Source: Aquincolibacterium sp041674705
GTDB lineage: Bacteria; Omnitrophota; Omnitrophia; Omnitrophales; Aquincolibacteriaceae
NCBI GenBank assembly: GCA_041674705.1
Contig: JBAYVF010000001.1
Coordinates: 62,001 to 126,000, forward strand
DNA: 64,000 nucleotides
Reading direction: 5' to 3'
The translations under genes and the position numbers were made by a program. Under the pieces are notes generated by a model that saw only the letters and a program-made list of their open reading frames with translations, ran no database searches and was not told the origin of the DNA. This document shows, piece by piece, positions 8,023-16,387 of this stretch; positions within the stretch are counted from its first letter, which is position 1; each line of letters begins with the position of its first letter.

Positions 8023-9129
8023 ATGTTGAATTGTGCGGTTCTTGGCGCCACGGGGTATACCGGAGCCGAACTCACGAAGCTGCTTCTGGCCCATCCCCAC
8101 GTCCGGGTCACCCTCTTGACCACCCGGCAGGAAAAACCCATTGCCCTTCGCGAAGTCCTGCCGTCGGTCGCAAAAGATATGACTCTCGAGATCACGCCCT
8201 ACTCCTTCGATCAGGTGAAGAAAAAGGCGGATGTGGTCTTTTTGTGCCTGCCTCACACCGAGGCGATGACCGCGGCCGAACAGCTTCTCGGAGCCGGCAA
8301 GGTGGTGATCGATCTTTCCGCGGATTTTCGCCTGAGAGATAAAAAGATCTATGAAAAATGGTATGGGGTAAATCACGTCGCGCCCCAGTATCTTTCCAAG
8401 GCCGTGTATGGGCTTTGCGAAGTGAATAAGGAAAAGATCAAAAAAGCGGATCTGATCGCGAACCCCGGCTGCTATCCCACAGGGCCGTCCTTGGCGCTGA
8501 TCCCTTTGTTGAAGAAAAAACTGATCGACCCCAGGTCCATCATCATCAATGCGGCTTCGGGTGTGAGCGGCGCCGGGAAAAAGCTTGTGACGGCGACTCA
8601 TTTTTGCGAGGCGGCCGAGAATTACAGCGCCTATAAGGTGAATAAGCATCAGCATATCCCCGAGATCGAACAGACGCTTTCGGAGGCGGCCGGAAAACCC
8701 GTCAAGATCACATTTGTGCCGCACTTATTGCCCGTGAACCGGGGTATTCTTGCGACGATCTATGTCGAAGCGACGGGAAAAGCGACGGTCCCAATACCAA
8801 TCAATCGGAGCAAAGCGGAGATTGGGGTCGTCCCCGTCAACCATTTAGGAAATAAAGTCAAGACGGGGACGGAATCTCTGATCCGGAAGACTCTGGAAAC
8901 GGCTTACGCCAAGGCGCCGTTCGTCAGGATCAAGCCCGCGGGACAATACCCGTGCCTGAAGGATGTGCAGCACACGAATTTTTGCGATGTGGGTGTGAGT
9001 GTCAATGAGGAAACCGGTCGGGTCGTGATCATCACCGCGATCGATAATCTCGTCAAAGGCGCGGCCGGCCAGGCGGTGCAGAACATGAACCTCCGGTTCG
9101 GTTTTCCGGAAGAAGCGGGGCTTTTGTAA
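8023..9129 (+). CDS. argC: N-acetyl-gamma-glutamyl-phosphate reductase
   Basis: ArgC performs the third step of arginine synthesis, reducing N-acetylglutamyl phosphate with NADPH. Motifs are AVLGATGYTGAELTKLL (Rossmann), NPGCYPTGPSLALIPL with the active-site cysteine, HLLPVNRGILATIY and the C-terminal VVITAIDNLVKGAAGQAVQ. I start at ATG 8023 because the consensus promoter lies at 7945-7973 and AAAGGAG is at 8002-8008. The protein is 368 residues, about 25-30 more than usual. The excess falls at residues 254-284, where a palindromic DNA element is read in frame. First gene of argCJBDFGH. Confidence 0.94.
   Translation: MLNCAVLGATGYTGAELTKLLLAHPHVRVTLLTTRQEKPIALREVLPSVAKDMTLEITPYSFDQVKKKADVVFLCLPHTEAMTAAEQLLGAGKVVIDLSADFRLRDKKIYEKWYGVNHVAPQYLSKAVYGLCEVNKEKIKKADLIANPGCYPTGPSLALIPLLKKKLIDPRSIIINAASGVSGAGKKLVTATHFCEAAENYSAYKVNKHQHIPEIEQTLSEAAGKPVKITFVPHLLPVNRGILATIYVEATGKATVPIPINRSKAEIGVVPVNHLGNKVKTGTESLIRKTLETAYAKAPFVRIKPAGQYPCLKDVQHTNFCDVGVSVNEETGRVVIITAIDNLVKGAAGQAVQNMNLRFGFPEEAGLL
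8784..8874. repeat. Palindromic insertion read in frame within argC
   Basis: Perfect 10-bp arms CGTCCCCGTC (8829-8838) and GACGGGGACG (8862-8871) lie in a segment that also holds weaker pairing between TCCCAATACCAATC and GATTGGGGTCG. It encodes a low-complexity stretch absent from ordinary ArgC, placed between the ATIYVEATG and LIRKTLETAYAKAPFV segments. Confidence 0.65.
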
Positions 9130-9130
9130 T

Positions 9131-10351
9131 ATGAAGAAACCTTTTTGGAAAAAAGAGAAGAACGGTTCGGTGACCACGCCGAAGGGTTTTGTGGCCGGGG
9201 GCATTCACGCCGGGATCAAAAAGAAAAAGAAAAAATACGACGTCTCCCTGACTTATTCCAAAACACCGTGCGTTGCCGCCGGGACTTTTACCACCAATCG
9301 CGCGAAGGCGTGGCCGGTGATCTATTCGATGAAAGCCATTCACGCCTCGAAGCATCACGCGATCCTCGGGCCGAGCGGGAACGCCAACTGCCTGAACGGT
9401 CCGATCGGCAAGAAAGCGGTCGATGAGCTGACATGGGAAGCGGCGAAATGCCTGGACGTTCTGCCTCAGGAGATCCTGCTCGCGCAGACGGGGATCATCG
9501 GGGTTCCTTTCCCGATCACCTGCGTGAAACGGGCGATGCCAAAACTTGTGAAGCGTCTTTCTGAAACCGGCGGCCACGGCGCGGCCAAAGGGATCCTGAC
9601 GACCGATCTTTCCAGTAAAGAGATCGCGCTCTCGGTGGAACTGGGAGGAAAAAAAGTCACGATCGCGGCATGCGCGAAGGGCGCCGGGATGGTGCATCCC
9701 AATATGGCGACCATGCTTTGCTTTATCACGACCGATTGCGCGATCACGAAATCGCTTCTCCGGCGGGCGGTGCGCCACGCGGCGGATGATACGTTCAACC
9801 AGATGGCGATCGACAATGACATGAGCACGAACGATATGGTGCTTTGCCTCGCGAACGGGGAAGCGGGAAATCCTCCGATCCAGAAGATCGGCAAGGATTA
9901 CTGGATGTTCCGGGAAACCCTGGAAGAAGTCATGCGCTATATTGCCCACGAAATGGTGACGGACGGCGAGGGCGTGACGCATGTATGCCGGCTCCGGCTC
10001 TCGGGCGCGAAGACGCCTACGGACGCCGAACGGGCCGCGCGGCAGATCGCCAACTCCATGCTTTTCAAGACCATGCTTGCGGGATCGAACCCGAACTGGG
10101 GTCGCATCGCGGCCGCGGTCGGCGCCAGCGGCGTGGATTTCAATCCCAACCATCTGAGCATCTGGTTCGGGGACGCGCAAGTGGTCAACCTGGGAAGATT
10201 GCGGGTCTTGAATCTTCCGAAGGCGCGGCGCATTCTGCAGAAAAAAGAATACACGATCGATGTCGTGATCGGAAAGGGCCGCGGGCGGGCGGAGTTCATC
10301 ACCTGCGATCTCACGACGAAGTACGTGTTGATCAACGCTGCATACTCCTAA
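9131..10351 (+). CDS. argJ: Bifunctional ornithine acetyltransferase / N-acetylglutamate synthase
   Basis: ArgJ moves the acetyl group from N-acetylornithine to glutamate, and in bifunctional forms also uses acetyl-CoA, so the arginine pathway here is the recycling type. The 406-residue protein has the autoproteolysis site GAGMVHPNMATML, where Thr194 would become the N-terminal nucleophile of the beta chain. PSGNANCLNG, DNDMSTNDMV and the C-terminal SNPNWGRIAAAVGASGVDFN are also present. It starts one base after the argC stop, so the two are coupled. Confidence 0.95.
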   Translation: MKKPFWKKEKNGSVTTPKGFVAGGIHAGIKKKKKKYDVSLTYSKTPCVAAGTFTTNRAKAWPVIYSMKAIHASKHHAILGPSGNANCLNGPIGKKAVDELTWEAAKCLDVLPQEILLAQTGIIGVPFPITCVKRAMPKLVKRLSETGGHGAAKGILTTDLSSKEIALSVELGGKKVTIAACAKGAGMVHPNMATMLCFITTDCAITKSLLRRAVRHAADDTFNQMAIDNDMSTNDMVLCLANGEAGNPPIQKIGKDYWMFRETLEEVMRYIAHEMVTDGEGVTHVCRLRLSGAKTPTDAERAARQIANSMLFKTMLAGSNPNWGRIAAAVGASGVDFNPNHLSIWFGDAQVVNLGRLRVLNLPKARRILQKKEYTIDVVIGKGRGRAEFITCDLTTKYVLINAAYS

Positions 10352-10361
10352 AAAAGGAAAG

Positions 10362-10430
10362 AGCGGATAGCGTAGAGCGTATAGGAAAAAAGTTTTTTCT
10401 AAACGCCGAACGCTCCACCCTCTACGCTAA
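10362..10430. repeat. AGCGTAGAGCG palindromic spacer before argB
   Basis: AGCGGATAGCGTAGAGCGTATAGG is mirrored by AACGCCGAACGCTCCACCCTCTACGCT across an AAAAAAGTTTTTT centre. A close relative lies at 11288-11356 before argD. Confidence 0.7.
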
Positions 10431-10434
10431 AAAA

Positions 10435-11289
10435 ATGAAAGAATACATCGAAAAAGCGCAGGCCCTGGTCGAGGCGCTTCCTTACATCCAGAAATTCCGC
10501 GGTAAAGAGATCCTGATCAAGTACGGTGGCGCGGCCCTGACCTATCAGGAAGTCCGTGACATGGTGCTCCAGGACCTTGTCTTCATGAGCTATGTCGGGA
10601 TCCGGCCCATTCTCATTCACGGCGGCGGAAAATTCATCACCGATGCCATGAAGAAAAAAGGCGTCCAGAGCCAGTTCGTGAACGGACTCCGCGTGACGGA
10701 CAAGGCGACGATCGAGGTCGTCAACGAAACCCTGGCCGAGCTCAACAAGAGCATTGTCCATGATATCGAACGCCTCGGCGGCTCCGCGGTCGGACTCTCC
10801 GGGTACGATGCCGAGATCCTGAACGTGGTGAAACACACCGAGAACGGCGACGTAGGTTTTGTCGGCGATGTGTCTTCCGTGAATACGGTGCTTCTCAAGG
10901 AACTCACGGAGTTCGGAAGGATCCCGGTGATCTTTCCGGTGGGAAAAGGTCCGGACGGTGAAATGTATAACGTGAACGCGGACGAGGCGGCGGCCAATAT
11001 CGCGGCCGCCATGCACGTGCCGAAATTCATGGTACTTACCAACGTCAAAGGGATCCTCCGGGACCCCGCCCATGAAGAGACGCTGATCCCTTCGCTTCGC
11101 GTGAGCGAGACGCAGCAACTGATCGATCAGAAGATCATCACGGGGGGCATGATCCCTAAGGTGAAGGCCTGTATCGACGCGCTTCAAGGCGGCGTCCAAA
11201 AAGCGCATATCATCGATGGCCGGATCACACACGCCCTTTTGCTCGAAATTTTTACCGATCAAGGGATCGGAACGGAGATAACGCTCTAG
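10435..11289 (+). CDS. argB: Acetylglutamate kinase
   Basis: ArgB phosphorylates N-acetylglutamate with ATP. The 284-residue protein has LIKYGGAAL near the N-terminus, the HGGGKFITDAMKK glycine loop, GFVGDVSSVN, YNVNADEAAANIAAAM and GGMIPKVKACIDAL, all typical of the amino-acid-kinase fold. It begins at ATG 10435 directly after a palindromic spacer, so it has only a run of A residues for a ribosome site. Feedback regulation by arginine cannot be judged from sequence alone. Confidence 0.96.
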   Translation: MKEYIEKAQALVEALPYIQKFRGKEILIKYGGAALTYQEVRDMVLQDLVFMSYVGIRPILIHGGGKFITDAMKKKGVQSQFVNGLRVTDKATIEVVNETLAELNKSIVHDIERLGGSAVGLSGYDAEILNVVKHTENGDVGFVGDVSSVNTVLLKELTEFGRIPVIFPVGKGPDGEMYNVNADEAAANIAAAMHVPKFMVLTNVKGILRDPAHEETLIPSLRVSETQQLIDQKIITGGMIPKVKACIDALQGGVQKAHIIDGRITHALLLEIFTDQGIGTEITL

Positions 11290-11356
11290 CGGATAGCGCA
11301 GAGCGTGGAGAGAATAGAAAAAACTCTACGCTAAACGCTCCCCGCTGTACGCTAAA
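11288..11356. repeat. AGCGGATAGCG palindromic spacer before argD
   Basis: AGCGGATAGCGCAGAGCGTGG is answered by AAACGCTCCCCGCTGTACGCT after an AAAAAACTC centre. It begins at the argB stop codon and ends four bases before the argD start. Confidence 0.7.
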
Positions 11357-11360
11357 AATT

Positions 11361-12554
11361 ATGAAAACAGCCGACGTTCAAAAATTGTACGAACAATACG
11401 TGATGCCGACCTACACCCGGGTGCCGGTGTGCCTGGTCAAAGGGAAAGGCACGCGTGTCTGGGACCTTGAAGGAAAAGAGTATCTCGATTTCTTCCCCGG
11501 CTGGGCGGTTTCCGGGATCGGCCACTGCCATCCGGTCGTGGTGAACGCGATCAAGGAGCAGGCGAAAAAGATCCTCCATATCTCGAATAATTTTTTTAAT
11601 ATCAAGCAGGCCGAGCTCGCGAAGACCATTTCCGAGGCGTCTTTTCCGTCGCGCGTGTTTTTCTGTAATAGCGGCGCCGAGGCGAACGAAGGCGCGATCA
11701 AATTCGCCAAAAAGTACGGGAACGAGACCGGACGCTTTGAGATCATCACCATGAAGAATTCTTTTCACGGGAGAACGCTTGCCGCGATGAGAGCCACGGG
11801 ACAGGAGAAATTCCACCAGGGTTTTCAGCCGCTCATGGAAAAATTCCTCCACGCGGATTTCAACGACCTGGAGTCGGTCAAAAAACTTGTGACCGACAAA
11901 ACGATCGCGATCATGCTGGAGCCGATCCAGGGAGAAGGCGGGGTCTCCGTGGCGACCCAGGAGTTTCTCCGGGGCCTGCGGAAGCTTTGCGATGAAAAAG
12001 ACATGCTTCTCATCCTGGATGAAGTGCAGACCGGCGTGGGCCGCACGGGAAAAATGTTCGCGTACCAGCATTACGATCTCGAACCGGATATCATGACGCT
12101 CGCCAAGACCTTGGGCGGCGGAGTTCCGATCGGAGCTTTTGTCGTGAACCGGAAGATCAAAAAAGAAGTGTTGACCACCGGCATGCACGGCTCAACTTTC
12201 GGCGGGAACCCGCTTGTGTGCGCGGCGAGCCTCGCGGTCTTCAAGGCGATCAAAAAAGAAAAGTTGCTCACGAACACGATTCGCATGGGAGAACTTCTCG
12301 AACAGGAATTCCAGAAGCTCAAAGCAAAATATCCCGTGATCGAAAGCACGCGGGGCATTGGGCTCATGCGGGGCCTGAAGCTCAAGGAGCCCTCCGCGCC
12401 TTACGCGGATGAAGCGCGCGCTCAAGGGTTTCTTATCAACGCGACGCAAGGCGATATCCTGAGGATCATGCCTCCGATGACGGTTTCAGTTAAAGAGATC
12501 AAACTCGGTATGAAGATTTTAGACCGTGTGTTCGCGAAATTAATGAAGAAATAA
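11361..12554 (+). CDS. argD: Acetylornithine aminotransferase
   Basis: ArgD is a class III PLP aminotransferase that makes N-acetylornithine from the semialdehyde, and in many bacteria it also serves the diaminopimelate pathway. The 397-residue protein shows FFCNSGAEANEGAIK, the SFHGRTLAAM segment, the PLP-ring aspartate in LILDEVQTGVGRTGK (D220) and the Schiff-base lysine in MTLAKTLGGGVPIGA (K249). HGSTFGGNPL completes the active site. It follows argB across a short palindrome. Confidence 0.95.
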   Translation: MKTADVQKLYEQYVMPTYTRVPVCLVKGKGTRVWDLEGKEYLDFFPGWAVSGIGHCHPVVVNAIKEQAKKILHISNNFFNIKQAELAKTISEASFPSRVFFCNSGAEANEGAIKFAKKYGNETGRFEIITMKNSFHGRTLAAMRATGQEKFHQGFQPLMEKFLHADFNDLESVKKLVTDKTIAIMLEPIQGEGGVSVATQEFLRGLRKLCDEKDMLLILDEVQTGVGRTGKMFAYQHYDLEPDIMTLAKTLGGGVPIGAFVVNRKIKKEVLTTGMHGSTFGGNPLVCAASLAVFKAIKKEKLLTNTIRMGELLEQEFQKLKAKYPVIESTRGIGLMRGLKLKEPSAPYADEARAQGFLINATQGDILRIMPPMTVSVKEIKLGMKILDRVFAKLMKK

Positions 12555-12560
12555 ATGTAT

Positions 12561-12621
12561 GTCATTCCCGCGAAGGCGGGAATCCAGAAGTGGATCCCCG
12601 ATAGAAGCATTCGGGGATGAC
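12561..12621. repeat. REP-like GTCATTCCCGCG element (copy 1)
   Basis: The element reads GTCATTCCCGCGAAGGCGGG, then AATCCAG, then GGATCCCCGATAGAAGCATTCGGGGATGAC. Each half folds as a GC hairpin. Related copies lie at 36387-36457, 37826-37887, 47068-47129 and, inside uvrA, 49743-49802. Confidence 0.85.
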
Positions 12622-12641
12622 GTGATGAAAAGGGGTTATGC

Positions 12642-13571
12642 ATGTTCAAATCATTGATTTCCATTAACGACCTCAGCACCGAAGAGATCCGGAAGATCAT
12701 GGAGCTCGCGGCCAAGGTCAAGGCCCGGCCGCAGGAAGTCCGGGACGCGCTTGAAGGCCACATCTTCGGTTTTATTTTCGAGAAGCCCTCGACCCGGACT
12801 TGGGTCTCGTTTCAGGCCGGTATTTATTCGATGGGCGGTGGCGCCATTTATCTGGGTCCCGAGGATATCAAACTCGGCGTCCGGGAAGAAGTGCGGGACG
12901 TGGCGCGCGTCTTGTCGCGTTACCTTTCGGGCGTGGTTATGCGGACCTTCTCGCATTGGACCATCACCGAATTCCAGGATTATTTTGAAAAACCCGTGAT
13001 CAACGGCTTAAGCGACCTCGAACATCCGTGCCAGGCGCTGGCCGATTACATGACACTTTATGAAAAGATCCCGGCGGAGAAAGATCCGGTGCTCGCGTTC
13101 GTGGGGGACGGCAATAACGTCCTGCATTCCCTGATGCTTGTCGCCGCGAAACTCGGCGCGAAGATCCGGTACGCGACGCCCAAAAAATATCAGCCCAAGC
13201 CGAAGCTTCTTGCGCTGGCCCGGCAGATCGCCAAAAAAACCGGCGCGGTGATCGAAGGTTTTCTCGACCCCGTGGAAGCCGTGAAGGGCGCGGATGCGGT
13301 CTACACGGATGTGTGGGTCAGCATGGGCGAAGAAGCCATGCGGCAAAAAAAGCTCAAGGACTTTAAAGGCATGCAGGTCAACAAGGCGCTCCTCGCGCAC
13401 GCGAAAAAAGACGCGCTTGTGATGCATTGCCTGCCGGCGCACCGGGGTGAAGAGATCACCAATGACGTGATGGAAAGTAAAAACTGCGTCGTGTTCGACG
13501 AGGCCGAGAACCGGCTCCATATTCAGAAAGCCATTTTACTTTATCTGTTTAACCAAGGAGCAATTCAATAG
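12642..13571 (+). CDS. argF: Ornithine carbamoyltransferase
   Basis: ArgF condenses ornithine with carbamoyl phosphate to citrulline. The 309-residue protein has the carbamoyl-phosphate loop FEKPSTRTWVSFQ (S50-T53), the HPCQALADYMT motif, the ornithine-side DVWVSMGEE loop and the HCLPAHRGEEI motif. The residue after STRT is Trp where Arg is usual in the families I know. The catalytic S-T-R-T core is intact. Ribosome site AAAAGGGG lies about 10 bases before the ATG. Confidence 0.94.
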   Translation: MFKSLISINDLSTEEIRKIMELAAKVKARPQEVRDALEGHIFGFIFEKPSTRTWVSFQAGIYSMGGGAIYLGPEDIKLGVREEVRDVARVLSRYLSGVVMRTFSHWTITEFQDYFEKPVINGLSDLEHPCQALADYMTLYEKIPAEKDPVLAFVGDGNNVLHSLMLVAAKLGAKIRYATPKKYQPKPKLLALARQIAKKTGAVIEGFLDPVEAVKGADAVYTDVWVSMGEEAMRQKKLKDFKGMQVNKALLAHAKKDALVMHCLPAHRGEEITNDVMESKNCVVFDEAENRLHIQKAILLYLFNQGAIQ

Positions 13572-13572
13572 A

Positions 13573-13743
13573 CAATTACCAATAACCAAGAAACAAATAC
13601 CAAACAAGAACCAATTTCCAAAATTCAAGTCTCAAACGGGTTGTTGTTTGATTATTGGAATTTGATCATTGTTTGGTTATTGCATCTTGATTATTGGTTA
13701 TTTAATTCGACGCGTTTCAAGTCTAAGAAGAAGGAATATTATT
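13573..13743. repeat. AT-rich ACCAATAACCAAG palindromic repeat before argG
   Basis: ACAATTACCAATAACCAAGAAAC on the left mirrors the TTGATTATTGGTTATTTAA side on the right, with TTGTTTGATTATTGGAATTTG between. Same family as 1173-1338 and 38736-38850. The argG ribosome site GAAGGAATA lies at its 3' edge. Confidence 0.75.
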
Positions 13744-14934
13744 ATGAAAAAGGTAGTGCTTGCATACTCAGGGGGTCTGGATACCTCGTGCGCGGTGAAA
13801 TGGCTCGGGGAACAGCACGAGCTTGAGGTGATCTGTTTCTGCGCGTTCATCGGCGAAGTAAAGGACAAAGCCCCGCTCATCAAAAGGGCCAAGGCCGCTG
13901 GCGCGATCAAGACCTATATCGTGGACCTTAAAAAAGAATTCGCCCGGGATTACATTATGCCGGCGCTTTGGGCGCACGCGCGCTACGAAGGCAAGTACCC
14001 GCTCGCGACCGCGCTCGGCCGGCCGCTCATCGCAAAGCATCTTGTGGAAGTCGCTCAAAAAGAAGGCGCGGAATTTGTGTCGCATGGTTGCACCGGTAAA
14101 GGGAACGACCAGGTGCGGCTCGAAGTCGGCGTTCGAACGCTCGACGCGGGCCTCAAGATCATCGCGCCTTTAAGGGAATGGGAATTCAAGACGCGCGAGG
14201 AAGAGATCGAATACGCGAAGGAAAAAAATATTCCGATCGACGTGACGAAAAAAAGCATTTATTCCATCGATAAGAACATCTGGGGCATTGCAATCGAAGC
14301 CGGGATCCTGGAAGATCCCATGGTCGAACCTCCGGAAGGCGCGTATGTCATGACCTGCGCCCCGGGAAAAGCGCCCAAGAAACCGCGTTACATTGATATC
14401 GTTTTTGAAAAAGGCGTGCCGGTCAAATTGAACGGTGTCCGGATGCCCTTGGTCGAGCTGATCGAGAAACTGAACCAGGTCGCGGGCCAGTACGGCGTCG
14501 GACGGTTTGACATGATCGAGAACCGGCTTGTGGGGATCAAGAGCCGCGAGGTGTACGAAGCGCCGGCCGCGGATGTGCTCCTGAAAGCCCACGAAGAACT
14601 CGAAGGGTTTGTCATGGACCGTGAATTCCTCCATTACAAGAGACTGCTCACCGAGAAATACGCGGAGCTCGTTTATTTCGGGCTTTGGTTCTCGCCCCTC
14701 AAAAAATCGCTCGACGCGTTCTTCGCGTCCAACCAGGCGCGCGTGACAGGGAAGGTCAGGATCAAACTCGACCGGGGCCACGCGATCTGTGTCGGCCGCG
14801 AATCGAAGTATGCTCTCTATAAAGAAAAACTCGCCACGTACTCCAAGGGCGATCTGTTCGACCGGAAAGCCGCGACCGGATTCATGAAGATCTGGGGCTT
14901 GCCGTACGAGGGAATGTATCAGCGGAAGGCGTAA
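13744..14934 (+). CDS. argG: Argininosuccinate synthase
   Basis: ArgG joins citrulline and aspartate with ATP. The 396-residue protein opens with KKVVLAYSGGLDTSCAVKWL, the PP-loop (SGGLDTS) of the family, and carries HGCTGKGNDQVR, SIDKNIWGIAIE and GRFDMIENRLVGIKSREVYE. I start at ATG 13744, just after GAAGGAATATT. The longer open frame upstream is palindromic repeat and not part of the protein. It is followed by argH across a GTACGG repeat. Confidence 0.96.
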   Translation: MKKVVLAYSGGLDTSCAVKWLGEQHELEVICFCAFIGEVKDKAPLIKRAKAAGAIKTYIVDLKKEFARDYIMPALWAHARYEGKYPLATALGRPLIAKHLVEVAQKEGAEFVSHGCTGKGNDQVRLEVGVRTLDAGLKIIAPLREWEFKTREEEIEYAKEKNIPIDVTKKSIYSIDKNIWGIAIEAGILEDPMVEPPEGAYVMTCAPGKAPKKPRYIDIVFEKGVPVKLNGVRMPLVELIEKLNQVAGQYGVGRFDMIENRLVGIKSREVYEAPAADVLLKAHEELEGFVMDREFLHYKRLLTEKYAELVYFGLWFSPLKKSLDAFFASNQARVTGKVRIKLDRGHAICVGRESKYALYKEKLATYSKGDLFDRKAATGFMKIWGLPYEGMYQRKA

Positions 14935-14935
14935 A

Positions 14936-14985
14936 GGCGTACGGCGTAACGCGAAGCCTTTTCGCCGTACTCCGTACACCGTACA
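14936..14985. repeat. GTACGG palindromic intergenic repeat (copy 2)
   Basis: GGCGTACGGCGTAACGCGAAGCC is mirrored by TTCGCCGTACTCCGTACACCGTAC. It begins two bases after the argG stop and ends at the argH ribosome site. Confidence 0.75.
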
Positions 14986-15001
14986 AAGGATGGTGATTGT
15001 T

Positions 15002-16378
15002 ATGGCAAAGAAATTATGGGGCGGAAGATTCAAAAAGGATATGCATCCGGCGCTCAAGTGTTTCAGCTATTCGCTTGAGACGGACAAGGAACTTTTTGAC
15101 GCCGAGATCTGTGTGAACGCTGCCTACGCGAAAATGCTCGCGAAAGTGGGGCTGATCACCACGGCGGAATCGAAAGCCATTTTACGCGGCCTCAAGTCCG
15201 TGGCCCGGGCCTTAAAAGGCCAGGACCTCGCGGCGTACGCGGACAAGTACGAAGATGTCCACACGCTGATCCAGATGGAACTCGAGAAAAAAGCGGGCGC
15301 CGTGGCCAAGAAGATCCACACCGGCCGGAGCCGGAACGACCTGGTCATCACCTCGACCCGCATTTACCTCCGTGAAAAGACCGCGGAGATCTGGGTCGGG
15401 ATCAAAAAACTTCAAAAGGCGCTCGTAACCGCGGCCGACAAAGCGAACGGTCTGATGATCCCCGGGATGACGCATCTAAGGAAAGCCCAGCCCGTGCTTC
15501 TGGCGCATCATTTACTGGCCTATGTCGAAATGCTCGAGGAAGACAATGCCCGGCTCGCGGATTCGATGAAAAGGATCAACATTTTGCCGCTCGGTTCCGC
15601 GGCCCTCGCGGGTTCCGCGCTTCCGCTCGACCAGAAATTCCTCGCCAGGGAACTGGGGTTCTCCGGGATCGCCAAAAACAGCATGGCCGCGGTAAGCGAC
15701 CGGGGCTCTCTGGCGGAATTTCTCTCCGTGCTTTCCATTCTGTGGGCGCATCTCTCCAGGCTTTCGGAGGATTTCATTCTTTGGAATTCCGAGGCGTTCG
15801 GTTATGTAGAACTCGACGACGCGTTCGCGACCGGTTCGAGTCTTATGCCGCAAAAGAAAAACCCGGACGTGTTTGAACTCGTGCGGGGAAGGGCCGGTGT
15901 GATCTTCGGTTATCTCCAGGCCATTCTGACCGTGCAAAAAGGTCTGCCGCTTTCTTATAACCGCGATCTTCAGGAAGACAAGCCCGGCGTGTTCGATGCC
16001 GTAAAAAAGACCGCGACCGCGCTCGAGCTTCTGGCGCTGGCCGTGGGTTCGGCGACCTGGCACAAGAAGGCGCTTTTGAAATCCCTCGACGACGACAGCC
16101 TTTTCGCGACCGACATTCTGGAATATCTCGTGCAGAAAAAAGTCCCCTTCACTGAGGCCCATGAACTTGTGGGACGGACGGTGCGCCACGCGATCGAAAC
16201 CGAAAAGCGGCTTCGCGAGTGGACGGTCCAGGAGTGGCAGAAATTCTCGCCCAAGTTCGGCGCGGACATCCATGATCTTTTTTGCGCGTTAGAATCCGTG
16301 AAAGGCAAAAAAACGATCGGAAGTACGCATCCCGTGCGGGTGAAGCAAGCCATCGCGGAGTGGAAAAAAAACTTGTGA
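15002..16378 (+). CDS. argH: Argininosuccinate lyase
   Basis: ArgH splits argininosuccinate into arginine and fumarate. The 458-residue protein starts MAKKLWGGRFKK, has HTGRSRNDLV and the superfamily signature GSSLMPQKKNPDVFELVRG. I prefer ATG 15002 because AAGGATGGTGA (14985-14995) just upstream resembles a full Shine-Dalgarno sequence. ATG 14990 would lie inside that site. It ends nine bases before lysA, so the two are probably co-transcribed. Confidence 0.95.
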   Translation: MAKKLWGGRFKKDMHPALKCFSYSLETDKELFDAEICVNAAYAKMLAKVGLITTAESKAILRGLKSVARALKGQDLAAYADKYEDVHTLIQMELEKKAGAVAKKIHTGRSRNDLVITSTRIYLREKTAEIWVGIKKLQKALVTAADKANGLMIPGMTHLRKAQPVLLAHHLLAYVEMLEEDNARLADSMKRINILPLGSAALAGSALPLDQKFLARELGFSGIAKNSMAAVSDRGSLAEFLSVLSILWAHLSRLSEDFILWNSEAFGYVELDDAFATGSSLMPQKKNPDVFELVRGRAGVIFGYLQAILTVQKGLPLSYNRDLQEDKPGVFDAVKKTATALELLALAVGSATWHKKALLKSLDDDSLFATDILEYLVQKKVPFTEAHELVGRTVRHAIETEKRLREWTVQEWQKFSPKFGADIHDLFCALESVKGKKTIGSTHPVRVKQAIAEWKKNL

Positions 16379-16387
16379 GGTGCCAAG

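Noticed and set aside
9844..10434. 5' extension of argB overlapping argJ
   Set aside because: The extension is argJ read in another frame plus a palindromic spacer; ArgB starts at 10435.
12780..12810. Broken active site in argF (STRTW instead of STRTR)
   Set aside because: The S-T-R-T residues that bind carbamoyl phosphate are intact and the other motifs are normal; the change is noted but not taken as loss of function.
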